A stretch of DNA of 64,000 nt. Source: Dyadobacter sp. CY345. Its GTDB lineage: Bacteria > Bacteroidota > Bacteroidia > Cytophagales > Spirosomataceae. The position numbers and the translations under genes were made by a program. The first letter of the stretch is position 1, and each line of letters starts with the position of its first letter. Below are positions 42,320 through 51,460 of the stretch, piece after piece. Location of the stretch: the NCBI RefSeq assembly GCF_021502725.1, contig NZ_JAKFFS010000003.1, positions 682,001-746,000 of the forward strand, read 5' to 3'. The notes under the pieces are model-generated. The model had not been told where the DNA came from. It did no database searches and worked only from the letters and a program-made list of their open reading frames with translations.

Positions 42320-43666
42320 CTATAAATCCGGACTCTGAAATCCGAGGCTTTTCATGCCTGTTTTTATTTCCGGATTACTCATAAAAAGATTCCAAAGTAG
42401 CTGGCTGCGATGGTTTTCAATCATGATAACGATCGGTCCCTGATCAATTGCCAGGTAAGAAGTTGCAAACCAGGGTTGTTGTAAAGAAAATGCATCGTAA
42501 AATCCATAGTCTCCCCAAATCTTATCGCCCAGTTTATAGTAAAAAAATCTGAGCGCTTTCATCGATTCATCGGGGGTATAAGGAAACGAGGATAAGGCAG
42601 CCGTTGGAGTGATCACTCCCTTGTCGTTTGTTGGCGAGTTTGCGTTATATCCATCAGGAACATCACTGGCAGTTAATCCCCAGCAATCTTCGCTGTAACC
42701 GTAATATTTAAGCGGATTTGTTTTACAGTAATTAAAATTTATTAATGTATGAGCCCGATTTTGATCCAGATAATTGGTGTATTTATCTGTTAGTCCAGTC
42801 GGGTTCAGTCCAAGAAAGGAATAGTGGGAAAAGAATAACGGACCACCGTATGGACTACCCAGAGGTAATTTTATTCCCTCATAACTATTGCCATTAACAA
42901 ACGAACCATTGCCAGTCCAGCCATTTTCATATACCTCTTTCGAAATAGGGTGAGTGGGGGATGAGGCTGCGAGGGCATATGTGATCAGACATTCGTTCCA
43001 GCCTCTAATCGGAAGATTCATATCCCAGCCATAGGTAGGGCTCCAGTGCCAGTAAAGTACGTTTTCGTTATTCTTTCTAAACCAGTCCCATTCCACGCCG
43101 TGCCAGACGGCATTGATATCACTTCTCAATGCAATTTCTGACGCATCGTTTCCACTAAAATATTGACGTGCTGTTAACAGCCCCTGAATCAAAAACGAGG
43201 TTTCAACCAAGTCAGCTCCGTCATCCTTCGTGCTGAATGGCACAACGGATCCTGTTGCGCCATTTATCCAATGCGGAAAGGCACCATGAAATTTCTGGGT
43301 GTTATTTTTCAGGAAAGCAATCATCTTTTGCAAGCGCTCCAAGCCCTGTGCTCTTGTGATAAATCCTCTTTCAATGGCTACGGGAATTGTCATAATTCCA
43401 AATCCGCTTCCGCCTGATGTTACTACGTCGCCGGAAGTATTTCTTTCTCTTGCCAGGCCGCTAACAGGATGGCCAAAATCCCAGAAATATTTGAAAGTTT
43501 GTTTTTGCACCAATGTCAAAAGTGCATCATCCGTAATCCTGGGGAATTTATCCGTTGAATCGATTTCAAAGGTTGAAGGCACGATAACTTCTGGTGCTTC
43601 AACTTTGTCATTCTTGCATCCGAATGTTGCGAAAAATAAACAAATAATAACATGATAATTTTTCAC
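42320..43666 (-). CDS. Glycoamylase-family (PF10091) lipoprotein, copy 1
   Basis: A 448-residue lipoprotein (lipobox FATFGC, cysteine near 17). It carries the same series of motifs as its neighbour: LLTLVQKQTFKYFWDFGHPV, DLVETSFLIQGLLTARQYF, YWHWSPTYGWDMNLPIRGWNECLI, FFSHYSFLGLNP, DCWGLTASD and TAALSSFPYTPDESMKALRFFY. The lipid anchor suggests cell-surface location, whereas the second copy has a normal signal peptide; surface attack followed by periplasmic cleavage is a plausible division of labour. Substrate specificity is inferred from family only. Confidence 0.86.
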   Translation of the reverse strand: MKNYHVIICLFFATFGCKNDKVEAPEVIVPSTFEIDSTDKFPRITDDALLTLVQKQTFKYFWDFGHPVSGLARERNTSGDVVTSGGSGFGIMTIPVAIERGFITRAQGLERLQKMIAFLKNNTQKFHGAFPHWINGATGSVVPFSTKDDGADLVETSFLIQGLLTARQYFSGNDASEIALRSDINAVWHGVEWDWFRKNNENVLYWHWSPTYGWDMNLPIRGWNECLITYALAASSPTHPISKEVYENGWTGNGSFVNGNSYEGIKLPLGSPYGGPLFFSHYSFLGLNPTGLTDKYTNYLDQNRAHTLINFNYCKTNPLKYYGYSEDCWGLTASDVPDGYNANSPTNDKGVITPTAALSSFPYTPDESMKALRFFYYKLGDKIWGDYGFYDAFSLQQPWFATSYLAIDQGPIVIMIENHRSQLLWNLFMSNPEIKTGMKSLGFQSPDL

Positions 43667-43736
43667 GGCTTACTCGGTTATTGATGAAGATTTCATGAAA
43701 TAGTGAAACGCGTCACAGACGGCAGGACATAAATAA

Positions 43737-43793
43737 CCCGCAGAACGATGTTCCTGAATATCAGAAATCTGAATTCTTTCATCGCCCTGCGGG
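43737..43793 (-). promoter_or_regulatory. Intercistronic hairpin between susD and the glycoamylase genes
   Basis: CCCGCAG...CTGCGGG (43737-43743 with 43787-43793) plus CGATG...CATCG form a two-part stem separated by a 2-nt internal loop. A further small palindrome lies inside. There is no T-run, so RNA processing or 3' end protection of the susCD message is as likely as termination. Confidence 0.55.
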
Positions 43794-43816
43794 CTGGATT
43801 AAATTTTTGCCTACCT

Positions 43817-45310
43817 TTAGTATCCTGCGTTTTGGGTTAACACTCCGCCGCTCAGGTCAATTTCTGTCTGAGGAATTGGCCAAACTTCGTTTTTGTTCGC
43901 CTGCCATCCTTTTGGTCCGAAAACCTCAGTTCCTCTTCCCTGGCGGATCACATCGAAATAACGATCATATTCCAAAGCCAATTCAAATTGGCGTTCACGC
44001 CAGATTGCTCTTTGCAGCGCAGTTTTTTCCGCAGTAGTAACTTTTGGTAAAATCGTTGCACTTGTACCTCTCGCTCTTGCACGAACCAATTCAAGGGATG
44101 CCAAAGCTTCGGTTGTTTTACCAAGTTCATTAGCTGCCTCTGCATTCATTAATAATACATCAGCATAACGGATCACGCGTACATTTTGCTGAGCACCTTC
44201 ATTAAAGCCGGATACAAACAGGTTAAAAGGCACATATGATTTTTGGTTATACATGGTGTTGTCACCCGTTGCTGCTATGGCATCACCCTCAGGTGTTGTT
44301 TCTCCCCTGAAAATAATCGTTGCATCTCTCCTTGGATCACCCGTTTCGTAACTTGCGGCCAGTTCTTTTGTTGGCACATTGAAGCCCCATCCGCCCCCAA
44401 CAACGCCCCTTACACCCTGAACCTGGGAATACTGAGAATTTGAAGCATCTTTATTTTCAAGTACCAATTCGTTCTGAATCTCAAAAATTGATTCAGACGA
44501 ATTTTCGTTTTGAATCCTGAACAATTGCTCGTAATTCGGGAAAAGAGAATATTGGCCGGAAGCCATCACCTGGGAAGTCAAATCATATACCTGCTGCCAT
44601 TTTTGCTGATACATGGAAACTTTTGCATGTAATGAAAGCGCAGCACCTTTGGTAACGCGTCCCAGATCTGTTGCACCATAAGTTGCAGGCAAAACTGCCG
44701 CAGCTTCTGTCAGATCTTTTTCAATGGCTGCGTAAACTTCTGCCTTGGGAGTACGTGGTATGTTATATTCCTCAGTCCCGGCCGGTACGGTTAGTCTCAA
44801 CGGAATGTCACCGAAAGCACGGACTAACCTGAAATAGGAATAGGCCCGGATAAATTTCGCCTCAGCCAAATACCGGTCTTTTAAAGCAGCCGTCATTTCG
44901 ATCGCTGGAACATTATCCAAAACCTGATTGGCATAATTAATATTCTGGTATTGAGCACTCCAGAACGCTCCTAACTGCCCTTCCGTTGAACCAACAGAAA
45001 AGTTATCATAAGTGTTAAAAAAGGTTGCATCAGATGCGCTGCTCCCTTTTTCTGTTTCGTCGGATCCAACACTTTCTACGGCAATCGCACCGAAAGCAGT
45101 ATTTCCAAAGGATCTCAGATTTGCATACATGGCATTTACTGCTTTTGTAGCATCGCCTTCATTTTGCCAAAACACATCGCCTGACTGTTGTCCTTGCGGA
45201 TCTGTATCCAGAAAACTATCCTGGCATGCCGATGGAAGCAGCAGCAGCGAAGCCAGGCCGGCATAAACCCCGAATCTGCCTAATCTGGTTTTAAAATCTA
45301 TATTTTTCAT
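43817..45310 (-). CDS. SusD/RagB-family lipoprotein of the second locus
   Basis: About 497 residues from the ATG at 45310 (MKNIDFKTRL); an upstream ATG at 45337 would overlap susC by 14 bp. The lipobox is LLLPSAC. SusD hallmarks are FLDTDPQGQQSGDVFWQNEGDATKAVNAMYANL, KFIRAYSYFRLVRAFGDIPL and the C-terminal AIWRERQFELALEYDRYFDVIRQG with WPIPQTEIDLSGGVLTQN. It caps the SusC transporter and binds the incoming glycan. Confidence 0.94.
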   Translation of the reverse strand: MKNIDFKTRLGRFGVYAGLASLLLLPSACQDSFLDTDPQGQQSGDVFWQNEGDATKAVNAMYANLRSFGNTAFGAIAVESVGSDETEKGSSASDATFFNTYDNFSVGSTEGQLGAFWSAQYQNINYANQVLDNVPAIEMTAALKDRYLAEAKFIRAYSYFRLVRAFGDIPLRLTVPAGTEEYNIPRTPKAEVYAAIEKDLTEAAAVLPATYGATDLGRVTKGAALSLHAKVSMYQQKWQQVYDLTSQVMASGQYSLFPNYEQLFRIQNENSSESIFEIQNELVLENKDASNSQYSQVQGVRGVVGGGWGFNVPTKELAASYETGDPRRDATIIFRGETTPEGDAIAATGDNTMYNQKSYVPFNLFVSGFNEGAQQNVRVIRYADVLLMNAEAANELGKTTEALASLELVRARARGTSATILPKVTTAEKTALQRAIWRERQFELALEYDRYFDVIRQGRGTEVFGPKGWQANKNEVWPIPQTEIDLSGGVLTQNAGY

Positions 45311-45323
45311 ATTCTTATTTGTC

Positions 45324-48300
45324 TTAGAAAGTAACATTTATACCAAAGTTATAGGTTGCTGACAACGGATAAACATTGGCATCAATACCTGCCTGAGTAG
45401 GTTTGTTGTCTGTCGCCGTGATCTCCGGAGAAAGTCCTTTATATTTGAAAAAGTTAAGCGCATTTTGTGCATTGGCATAAATTCTCAGCTTTTTCATTTT
45501 CAAACGCTCAGTCACTTTTGCAGGCAGGCTGAATCCTAACTGTGCATTTCTAACTCGGAAGTAACTTCCGCTTTGAACGAAAAATGAGTTAGGAAGATAA
45601 TTAGAACCTCCACCGATATTAGCTGATGGATAGGTATTGGAAGTTCCTTCTCCATGCCAGCGGTTGTCGAAATAATCTTTCGTGAAATTCTCATTTCCAT
45701 AACGCCATCCGATATTGGCGTTATAAATATCCACTTTGGCAACACCCTGGAAATCAAGCATCAAATCAAACCATTTGTAGTTCCAGCTTGTGTTGATACC
45801 GTAAGTATATTTTGGATTTGGATTTCCAATAACCTGGCGATCAAGGCCAGTGATGTTTCCATCAGGAGTACCTGCTGAACCGCTGATATCCCGATATCTG
45901 AAATCTCCCGGCTTAGCCGTTTTTTGTGCTGATCCGTCTATTTCTGTCTGGTTTTGGAATATTCCGTCAACGATATATCCGTAGAATGAACCGATAGGAT
46001 CGCCAACTCTCGTTCTCGTTGCGAGTGCACCACCGGTCAGACCAACACCACCATCATAGATTGGATTGGCACCCGTAGACACAGCTAGTACTTTATTGTT
46101 GTTGACACTACCATTAACGCCGATACTGTAAGTCAGGTCGTCTCCGATTTGATCATTCCAGTTAATAGCTGCTTCAAAACCTTTATTTTGGAAATCGGCC
46201 TGGTTTCCGATAATCTTACCACTCGCGGTTCCGATTGATGTTAACACAGGGAGGTCAAAAATTGCACGTTCGGTTTTTTTAGTATAGTAATCCAATTCAA
46301 AACTCAAACGGTTTTTCAATAAGGATGCTTCTAGACCGATGTCCGTACCCACGCCGCGTTCCCAAACAGTCACAGGTGGAATGATTGAATTGATACTGGC
46401 GCCAGTGTTTACCGTTCCGCCATAAATTGCAGCCAAACTACCACCCGTCGCTACGGTCAGTGTCGACAAGTTTGAGGGAACTGATGCATTACCGATTTTA
46501 CCCCAGCTCGCACGTAATTTCAAGTTGTCAAAAATCTTCTGATCACCCATGAAGGCTTCATTGCTGATTACCCAGCCGGCACCTACTGACGGGAAATACC
46601 CCCATGCATTGCCGCCCTGATAAAATTTAGAAGAACCATCCGCTCTCAAAGATGCATTCAAAAGATAACGATCTGAAAAGCCGTAATTGACACGTCCAAA
46701 GTAAGAAGAATAGGTTGCAAGATCACCCTGATCTGTTACATTTCGTCCATCAACATTACCCAAGGTAAGGTACAAATCACCTTCACTTGAATAAGGAACA
46801 TCTCGGGCAGATGCTGTTAATTGGTAAGACTGATCGCGTTGCGCAGATTGACCAAGAAGAGCAGTAATGGAATGGTTACCGATTTCTTTGGTATAGGTCA
46901 GCGTGTTTTCAAAAATCCAATAACGTGCTTGCGGACGCGTGAATGTCAAAAGGCTGTTTGTATTTCGCTGAGCAACTGTTGCTGCGTAAACCGGAACATA
47001 CGACCTCGTTTCATCCTGCGAATAACGACCACCAAGACTTGTTTTGAAAGTAAAGTTTTTCAAAAAAGATAATTCTGCATATGCATTGGCAGTTAGAAGC
47101 GTCTTTTTTGTGTTTTGGTTGAAATAATCAACCGTAACCTGGGGATTGAAATTAGCACCGTCACCAAGGTTTAATTTTGAAGGATCACCGTACGTTCCAT
47201 CCGCATTATAGATCGATAAGGCCGGAGATGCTGCATACAATTGTCTGAAAATCCCACCTGCTTCATCTTGCGATTTGCTGAAAGCACCAGTTGCCGTATA
47301 CCCAACTCTCAAATTTTTAGAAACCTGAAAATCGTTCTGGAAACGTGCAGTATAACGTTTGAAGTTATTTTTTTCCACAATACCGTCTTGCTTCAAATAG
47401 CCAAGCGATAAGTTGTAGGTAGATTTTTCTCCACCACCGCTAACAGAAATCTGATGGTTGGTAATGAAGGCGTCACGAAGAATTTGTTTGTACCAATCAG
47501 TACCTTCGCCATAATTTGCGGGGTTCAAAATTTCCTGTCCGCCATTGATCGCGCTCAGTTCATTGATCGCCGTAGCATATTCGTTCGCATTGGCCATTTT
47601 AATCTGATTTGTCACTTTTTGCATACCGACAAATCCATTATAATCCACAACTGCCTGTCCGGATTTACCTTTTTTCGTGGTAATCAAAACTACACCATTG
47701 GCCGCACGAACACCATAGATAGATTGGCTTGACGCATCTTTCAGGATGTTCATGCTTTCTATGTCTGCGGAGTTAAGGAAACTGATATCATCAAACCACA
47801 CACCGTCGACAACATATAGCGGGTTAGGACTTCCATAAGCGGTACCAACACCACGAATACGGATTTGTGGTGAAGCACCTGGTTTACCTGAGTTATTCAC
47901 CTGAACACCCGCAACTTTTCCCTGAAGACCACTGACCGGGTTGATAGAAGATTGTTTGGCGATTTCAGCTCCCTTAATAGAAACGACAGATCCTGTCACA
48001 TCCACTTTTCTCTGAGAACCATAACCTACAACAACCACCTCATTTAAGGCGCGCGCATCTTCTAAAAGTGCGACATTTATAACAGAATTTGAACCAACTG
48101 TTATCTCCTGAGACGTCATTCCAATCATGGATACCACAAGAATGGATGCTGACGAAGGAACGCGAATATTAAAACTTCCATCTACATCAGTAGGAACACC
48201 AGTTGTAGTTCCTTTAAGTAGTACACTAGCTCCCGGAAGCCCGGAGCCATCTGTTGCTGAGGTGACCTTACCTGTAATGTTGATTTCCTGCGCGAATGCC

Positions 48301-48359
48301 ATCGAGGTTACGCATGCAAAAAAGATCAGCAAGTACAGAGATCGTACATTTGCTTTCAT
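45324..48359 (-). CDS. SusC/RagA-family TonB-dependent transporter of the second locus
   Basis: A 1011-residue outer-membrane transporter with signal peptide (LLIFFACVTSMAFAQ). A carboxypeptidase-like domain lies at about 25-100 (NITGKVTSATDGSGLPGASVLLKGTTTG), then the SusC motif LNEVVVVGYGSQ, the plug (IRIRGVGTAYGSPNPLYVVDGVWFDD) and a barrel ending YNFGINVTF. It has no STN domain, unlike the other SusC in the window, consistent with control by the regulator encoded upstream rather than by sigma/anti-sigma factors. Confidence 0.96.
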   Translation of the reverse strand: MKANVRSLYLLIFFACVTSMAFAQEINITGKVTSATDGSGLPGASVLLKGTTTGVPTDVDGSFNIRVPSSASILVVSMIGMTSQEITVGSNSVINVALLEDARALNEVVVVGYGSQRKVDVTGSVVSIKGAEIAKQSSINPVSGLQGKVAGVQVNNSGKPGASPQIRIRGVGTAYGSPNPLYVVDGVWFDDISFLNSADIESMNILKDASSQSIYGVRAANGVVLITTKKGKSGQAVVDYNGFVGMQKVTNQIKMANANEYATAINELSAINGGQEILNPANYGEGTDWYKQILRDAFITNHQISVSGGGEKSTYNLSLGYLKQDGIVEKNNFKRYTARFQNDFQVSKNLRVGYTATGAFSKSQDEAGGIFRQLYAASPALSIYNADGTYGDPSKLNLGDGANFNPQVTVDYFNQNTKKTLLTANAYAELSFLKNFTFKTSLGGRYSQDETRSYVPVYAATVAQRNTNSLLTFTRPQARYWIFENTLTYTKEIGNHSITALLGQSAQRDQSYQLTASARDVPYSSEGDLYLTLGNVDGRNVTDQGDLATYSSYFGRVNYGFSDRYLLNASLRADGSSKFYQGGNAWGYFPSVGAGWVISNEAFMGDQKIFDNLKLRASWGKIGNASVPSNLSTLTVATGGSLAAIYGGTVNTGASINSIIPPVTVWERGVGTDIGLEASLLKNRLSFELDYYTKKTERAIFDLPVLTSIGTASGKIIGNQADFQNKGFEAAINWNDQIGDDLTYSIGVNGSVNNNKVLAVSTGANPIYDGGVGLTGGALATRTRVGDPIGSFYGYIVDGIFQNQTEIDGSAQKTAKPGDFRYRDISGSAGTPDGNITGLDRQVIGNPNPKYTYGINTSWNYKWFDLMLDFQGVAKVDIYNANIGWRYGNENFTKDYFDNRWHGEGTSNTYPSANIGGGSNYLPNSFFVQSGSYFRVRNAQLGFSLPAKVTERLKMKKLRIYANAQNALNFFKYKGLSPEITATDNKPTQAGIDANVYPLSATYNFGINVTF

Positions 48360-48366
48360 TGGTCTT

Positions 48367-48428
48367 TAGTTAGTATTGAACTTTATGAAGATTAAATTGT
48401 CTTCAAAGCTAACTACTTATACTAACTA
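48367..48428 (-). promoter_or_regulatory. Foldable 5' leader of the second susC
   Basis: TAGTTAGTAT (48367-48376) and ATACTAACTA (48419-48428) are perfect 10-bp inverted repeats. Between them GAAGA and TCTTC form a second hairpin with flanking CTTT/AAAG pairing. The outer right arm coincides with the predicted transcript start and the left arm ends 8 bp before the ATG, so nearly the whole leader can fold. Alternatively the arms are operators for the upstream regulator. Confidence 0.55.
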
Positions 48429-48432
48429 TTGT

Positions 48433-48463
48433 CAAAAATACCACTACATCACAACTACATCAA
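48433..48463 (-). promoter_or_regulatory. Promoter of the second susC operon
   Basis: On the minus strand TTG (48461-48463), 20 bp spacing and TATTTTTG (48433-48440) match the Bacteroidota TTG-N(17-23)-TAnnTTTG promoter fully. The predicted start is near 48426. Confidence 0.65.
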
Positions 48464-48524
48464 TGAGAATAATGCAACAAAATATATTATTTTATTGTAA
48501 AAATATCGGTTTCGTCTCATGATT

Positions 48525-51383
48525 TCATACATCCATCATGTACTCAGTAAGGTTCAGATCGTTGTCTAAATTCAGCTTTTTGCGAAGTCTGTAACGTTTA
48601 ATTTCAATTCCTCGAACGGAAATTCCCATGACGGGAGCCATTTCTTTGCTTGATAAATTCATTCTGAGACAAGCTGCGAGGCGCAGCTCTGATGGCGAAA
48701 TAGCGGGACATACATTTTTTAACCTCTTAAAAAATTCGTCATGAACCTCGTTGAAATTTTCTTCAAACAAAACCCAGTCGTCCTTACCAGCTACATTTCT
48801 TTCAATACTGTGAAGTAATTTTTGGTAGTGAATATTTGGTAACTGCTGCCCGAGTTCCTGCTTCACTTGCTGCAGCTCGTCTCGGATTTCCTGAAGAATT
48901 TCGTTTTTCTTTACAACATTAATTGCAACGTTGCTCAACTGCTGACTTTTGTTTTTTATTTCGCTCTGAAGATTTTCATTACGTATTTCTATAATTCGTC
49001 TTTCATTTATTAGTTTTTGTTGACGCAACTTTTCTTCCTGTTCTTCCAGTAATTTTTGTCGGTGTCTGACAAGTCTTTTTTCTTGAAATATGATAATTCC
49101 CGTCAGGAGCGCGGCAGCTAATAAAACAAAAATCAGTCTGGCCCAAACCGTTTCATACCAATATGGCGTCACAGTAAAGTGGTAAGCCGTGACTTCGTCA
49201 TTCAAACTTGTCTTTATTTCAAACGTATACTTGTCAGACGAAAGATTGGTATATTCCACATAACTCTTGTCTGTCCACTCTGACCACTGTTCTGAAAGTC
49301 CTTTTAGTCTGTATTTATATTGCACATCCTGACCAAAAACCGGTAGCGCATAAACGATTCTGACAGATCTTACATCAATTGGCAATGTAGTTTCGTCCGT
49401 TGTTTTAAACATTTCTCCAAGATTTCGAAGGTTTAAAACTTTCCTAATTACTGGCCTGAGTGGTATTAAAAATGGCTGTTCATCCTGCCTGCGATTATAC
49501 AGCGCATACCCATTGTCAAGACAAAAGAAATAGTAATGATTAGCAAGTGGGATGATGGTCTCGCTGTTTCGAACCAGAGATAATTGTAGCGTCCGCGGGT
49601 CATTATTGCCGTGGAAGATAATCCTGTTCGGATATATTTTGAACCAGTCATTATCGACACCGGATCTTATTTTAAACTCTTCGTCCTCCTTACCGCCAAG
49701 ATTTTTGTATGGTATTAATTTATCTTGCTTGTTGGGTGTAAAGAAGTTGTTGCCGGATCTGACAAGCACATTTTCCTGCCAGGGTGTAATTTCGGTGGCG
49801 AATTCACTGGGAATATCGGTCGGCGCCTTATACGCTTTCCAGGAAATGACAGAGTCAAGTGCTGGGTTTAAAATGACATGGTATAATCCTCGATAGGCAT
49901 GAGCAATCCAGAATGAGCCGTCCTGTGTCCTGACAATTTGTTTAGCAGGTACTGGTGGGAAGCCTTTTATTGGAAATTGGTAAGTCCATAGGCCGGTCCT
50001 GTCTTTTTTATAAATATGTAATCCTGTATAAGAACCCTGTAATAATATTGTGTCTGTTTTTGTAACAACCGGCAAAAATTGCCATCCGCCATTCACAGCA
50101 GATATTTTAGTGATCCCATTTTCTTCAATTCTGAAAGTCGCGTCATTGTGCCCGCATAACAATTGCCCATTTACAACTTTTAACGTCCAGGTTTGTCCTT
50201 CCAGGCCACGAATTGCACGAAATGGCTCAATAGACATCCATTTTTTTACAAAAACTCCATTGTTTGATCCGACATATAAATTCCCCTTCCAAACAGCCGC
50301 AGCGTAGGTTGATCCAAGAGGATTGTCGTTCGTTTGATATGAAATAAAAGGTGACGCAAGTTTGATGAGATCAATTCCCTGGTCGAGACCTAGCCATAAA
50401 TGCTGGCTGCGATCTTCAAAAAGGGAAAGTATCGTATTGTTTTGAAGACCATTTTCTTTCCTAAAATGAAATTTTAAATTTCCATTTTTGTCTACTACAT
50501 AGAGACCTTTTGAGATGGTTCCAAATGCATAACTGCTGTCGATGCTTAATATTACTGCTTTGTTTATAATGTTTTGTTTTAATTCCTCAGCCAGTGGTAT
50601 TTTCCATTCTGTGAATTTTCCGTTCTCATAAATGAACAATCCATGTCTTGTTGTTGTGATTAATACTTTATTTCCCGAAAAAGGCAGGATACTTGAAACG
50701 ACCGTTGATGCAAAAAACTCCGAGCCTTTCAAAATCACAAATTTATTTCCGATCAATTCGTAGATCCCTTTGTTCAGAAAATGTACATACAACCTGCCCC
50801 TGACATTTCGCATGAACATAAAGTTGTCTTTTGTTTTCAGCTCTGTTATTCTCTTTCCGTCATAGCGATAAATTCGGGCGAAGGATTGGAAGTAAATATT
50901 TTTTCCGTCTTTCAGTATATGCCAAATTTCCTCGGTTTGTAAACTTTTAAAATTGGCGGCCTTACTCAAAGAGTGGTATATCAGCTGACCATTAGTTGTT
51001 TTCTTCCAGTACCCAAATTCAGAATAACCTCCGACATAAATTCTCGATTCACCGTTGGGCATCGTATCACACAATACCGCCCGGACAATCTGGCGGTTTG
51101 GGAAGGGATATAATTTCCAGGCAGCACCGTCATATTCAAGCAAACCATCAGAATTTGCTGTATAAACGATGTGGTCTTTACTTTGATCAATCGCCCAGTT
51201 TTGGTTGTGTGCCTTATAAATAGTGTTGGGAAAATTTACAAGCGGAGGCGTCTCTTGTGCAAATGCACCAGAAAATAACACAAGTAAAAGGAGTAAAACC
51301 CCGTTTAACCTATGCTTATGTTTTAAAATATGATAGTAAAAAGGAGTGAAAAATCCTTCTCCTTTCTCTACGAGGAATATCAT
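48525..51383 (-). CDS. Membrane-anchored propeller sensor with LuxR-type output, SusR-like
   Basis: A 952-residue one-component regulator. A hydrophobic N-terminal segment (VLLLLLVLFSGAFAQ, about 29-45) is a signal or anchor. Two-component-regulator propeller repeats follow (about 50-660, for example DRSQHLWLGLDQGIDLIK and QDGSFWIAHAYRGLYHV), then a Y_Y_Y domain (about 668-730), a transmembrane helix (LIFVLLAAALLTGIIIF, about 748-764), a coiled coil (about 768-870) and a LuxR-type helix-turn-helix (SPSELRLAACLRMNLSSKEMAPVMGISVRGIEIKRYRLRKKL). No kinase or receiver domain is present. It lies just upstream of susC in the same direction and probably senses the imported glycan. Confidence 0.9.
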   Translation of the reverse strand: MIFLVEKGEGFFTPFYYHILKHKHRLNGVLLLLLVLFSGAFAQETPPLVNFPNTIYKAHNQNWAIDQSKDHIVYTANSDGLLEYDGAAWKLYPFPNRQIVRAVLCDTMPNGESRIYVGGYSEFGYWKKTTNGQLIYHSLSKAANFKSLQTEEIWHILKDGKNIYFQSFARIYRYDGKRITELKTKDNFMFMRNVRGRLYVHFLNKGIYELIGNKFVILKGSEFFASTVVSSILPFSGNKVLITTTRHGLFIYENGKFTEWKIPLAEELKQNIINKAVILSIDSSYAFGTISKGLYVVDKNGNLKFHFRKENGLQNNTILSLFEDRSQHLWLGLDQGIDLIKLASPFISYQTNDNPLGSTYAAAVWKGNLYVGSNNGVFVKKWMSIEPFRAIRGLEGQTWTLKVVNGQLLCGHNDATFRIEENGITKISAVNGGWQFLPVVTKTDTILLQGSYTGLHIYKKDRTGLWTYQFPIKGFPPVPAKQIVRTQDGSFWIAHAYRGLYHVILNPALDSVISWKAYKAPTDIPSEFATEITPWQENVLVRSGNNFFTPNKQDKLIPYKNLGGKEDEEFKIRSGVDNDWFKIYPNRIIFHGNNDPRTLQLSLVRNSETIIPLANHYYFFCLDNGYALYNRRQDEQPFLIPLRPVIRKVLNLRNLGEMFKTTDETTLPIDVRSVRIVYALPVFGQDVQYKYRLKGLSEQWSEWTDKSYVEYTNLSSDKYTFEIKTSLNDEVTAYHFTVTPYWYETVWARLIFVLLAAALLTGIIIFQEKRLVRHRQKLLEEQEEKLRQQKLINERRIIEIRNENLQSEIKNKSQQLSNVAINVVKKNEILQEIRDELQQVKQELGQQLPNIHYQKLLHSIERNVAGKDDWVLFEENFNEVHDEFFKRLKNVCPAISPSELRLAACLRMNLSSKEMAPVMGISVRGIEIKRYRLRKKLNLDNDLNLTEYMMDV

Positions 51384-51460
51384 TTTAACTAGCTTTTTTA
51401 TAATATTTATTTAATTATTCGGGGTTAAGATACACCATTCGTATCTGAAAAAAATAACGC

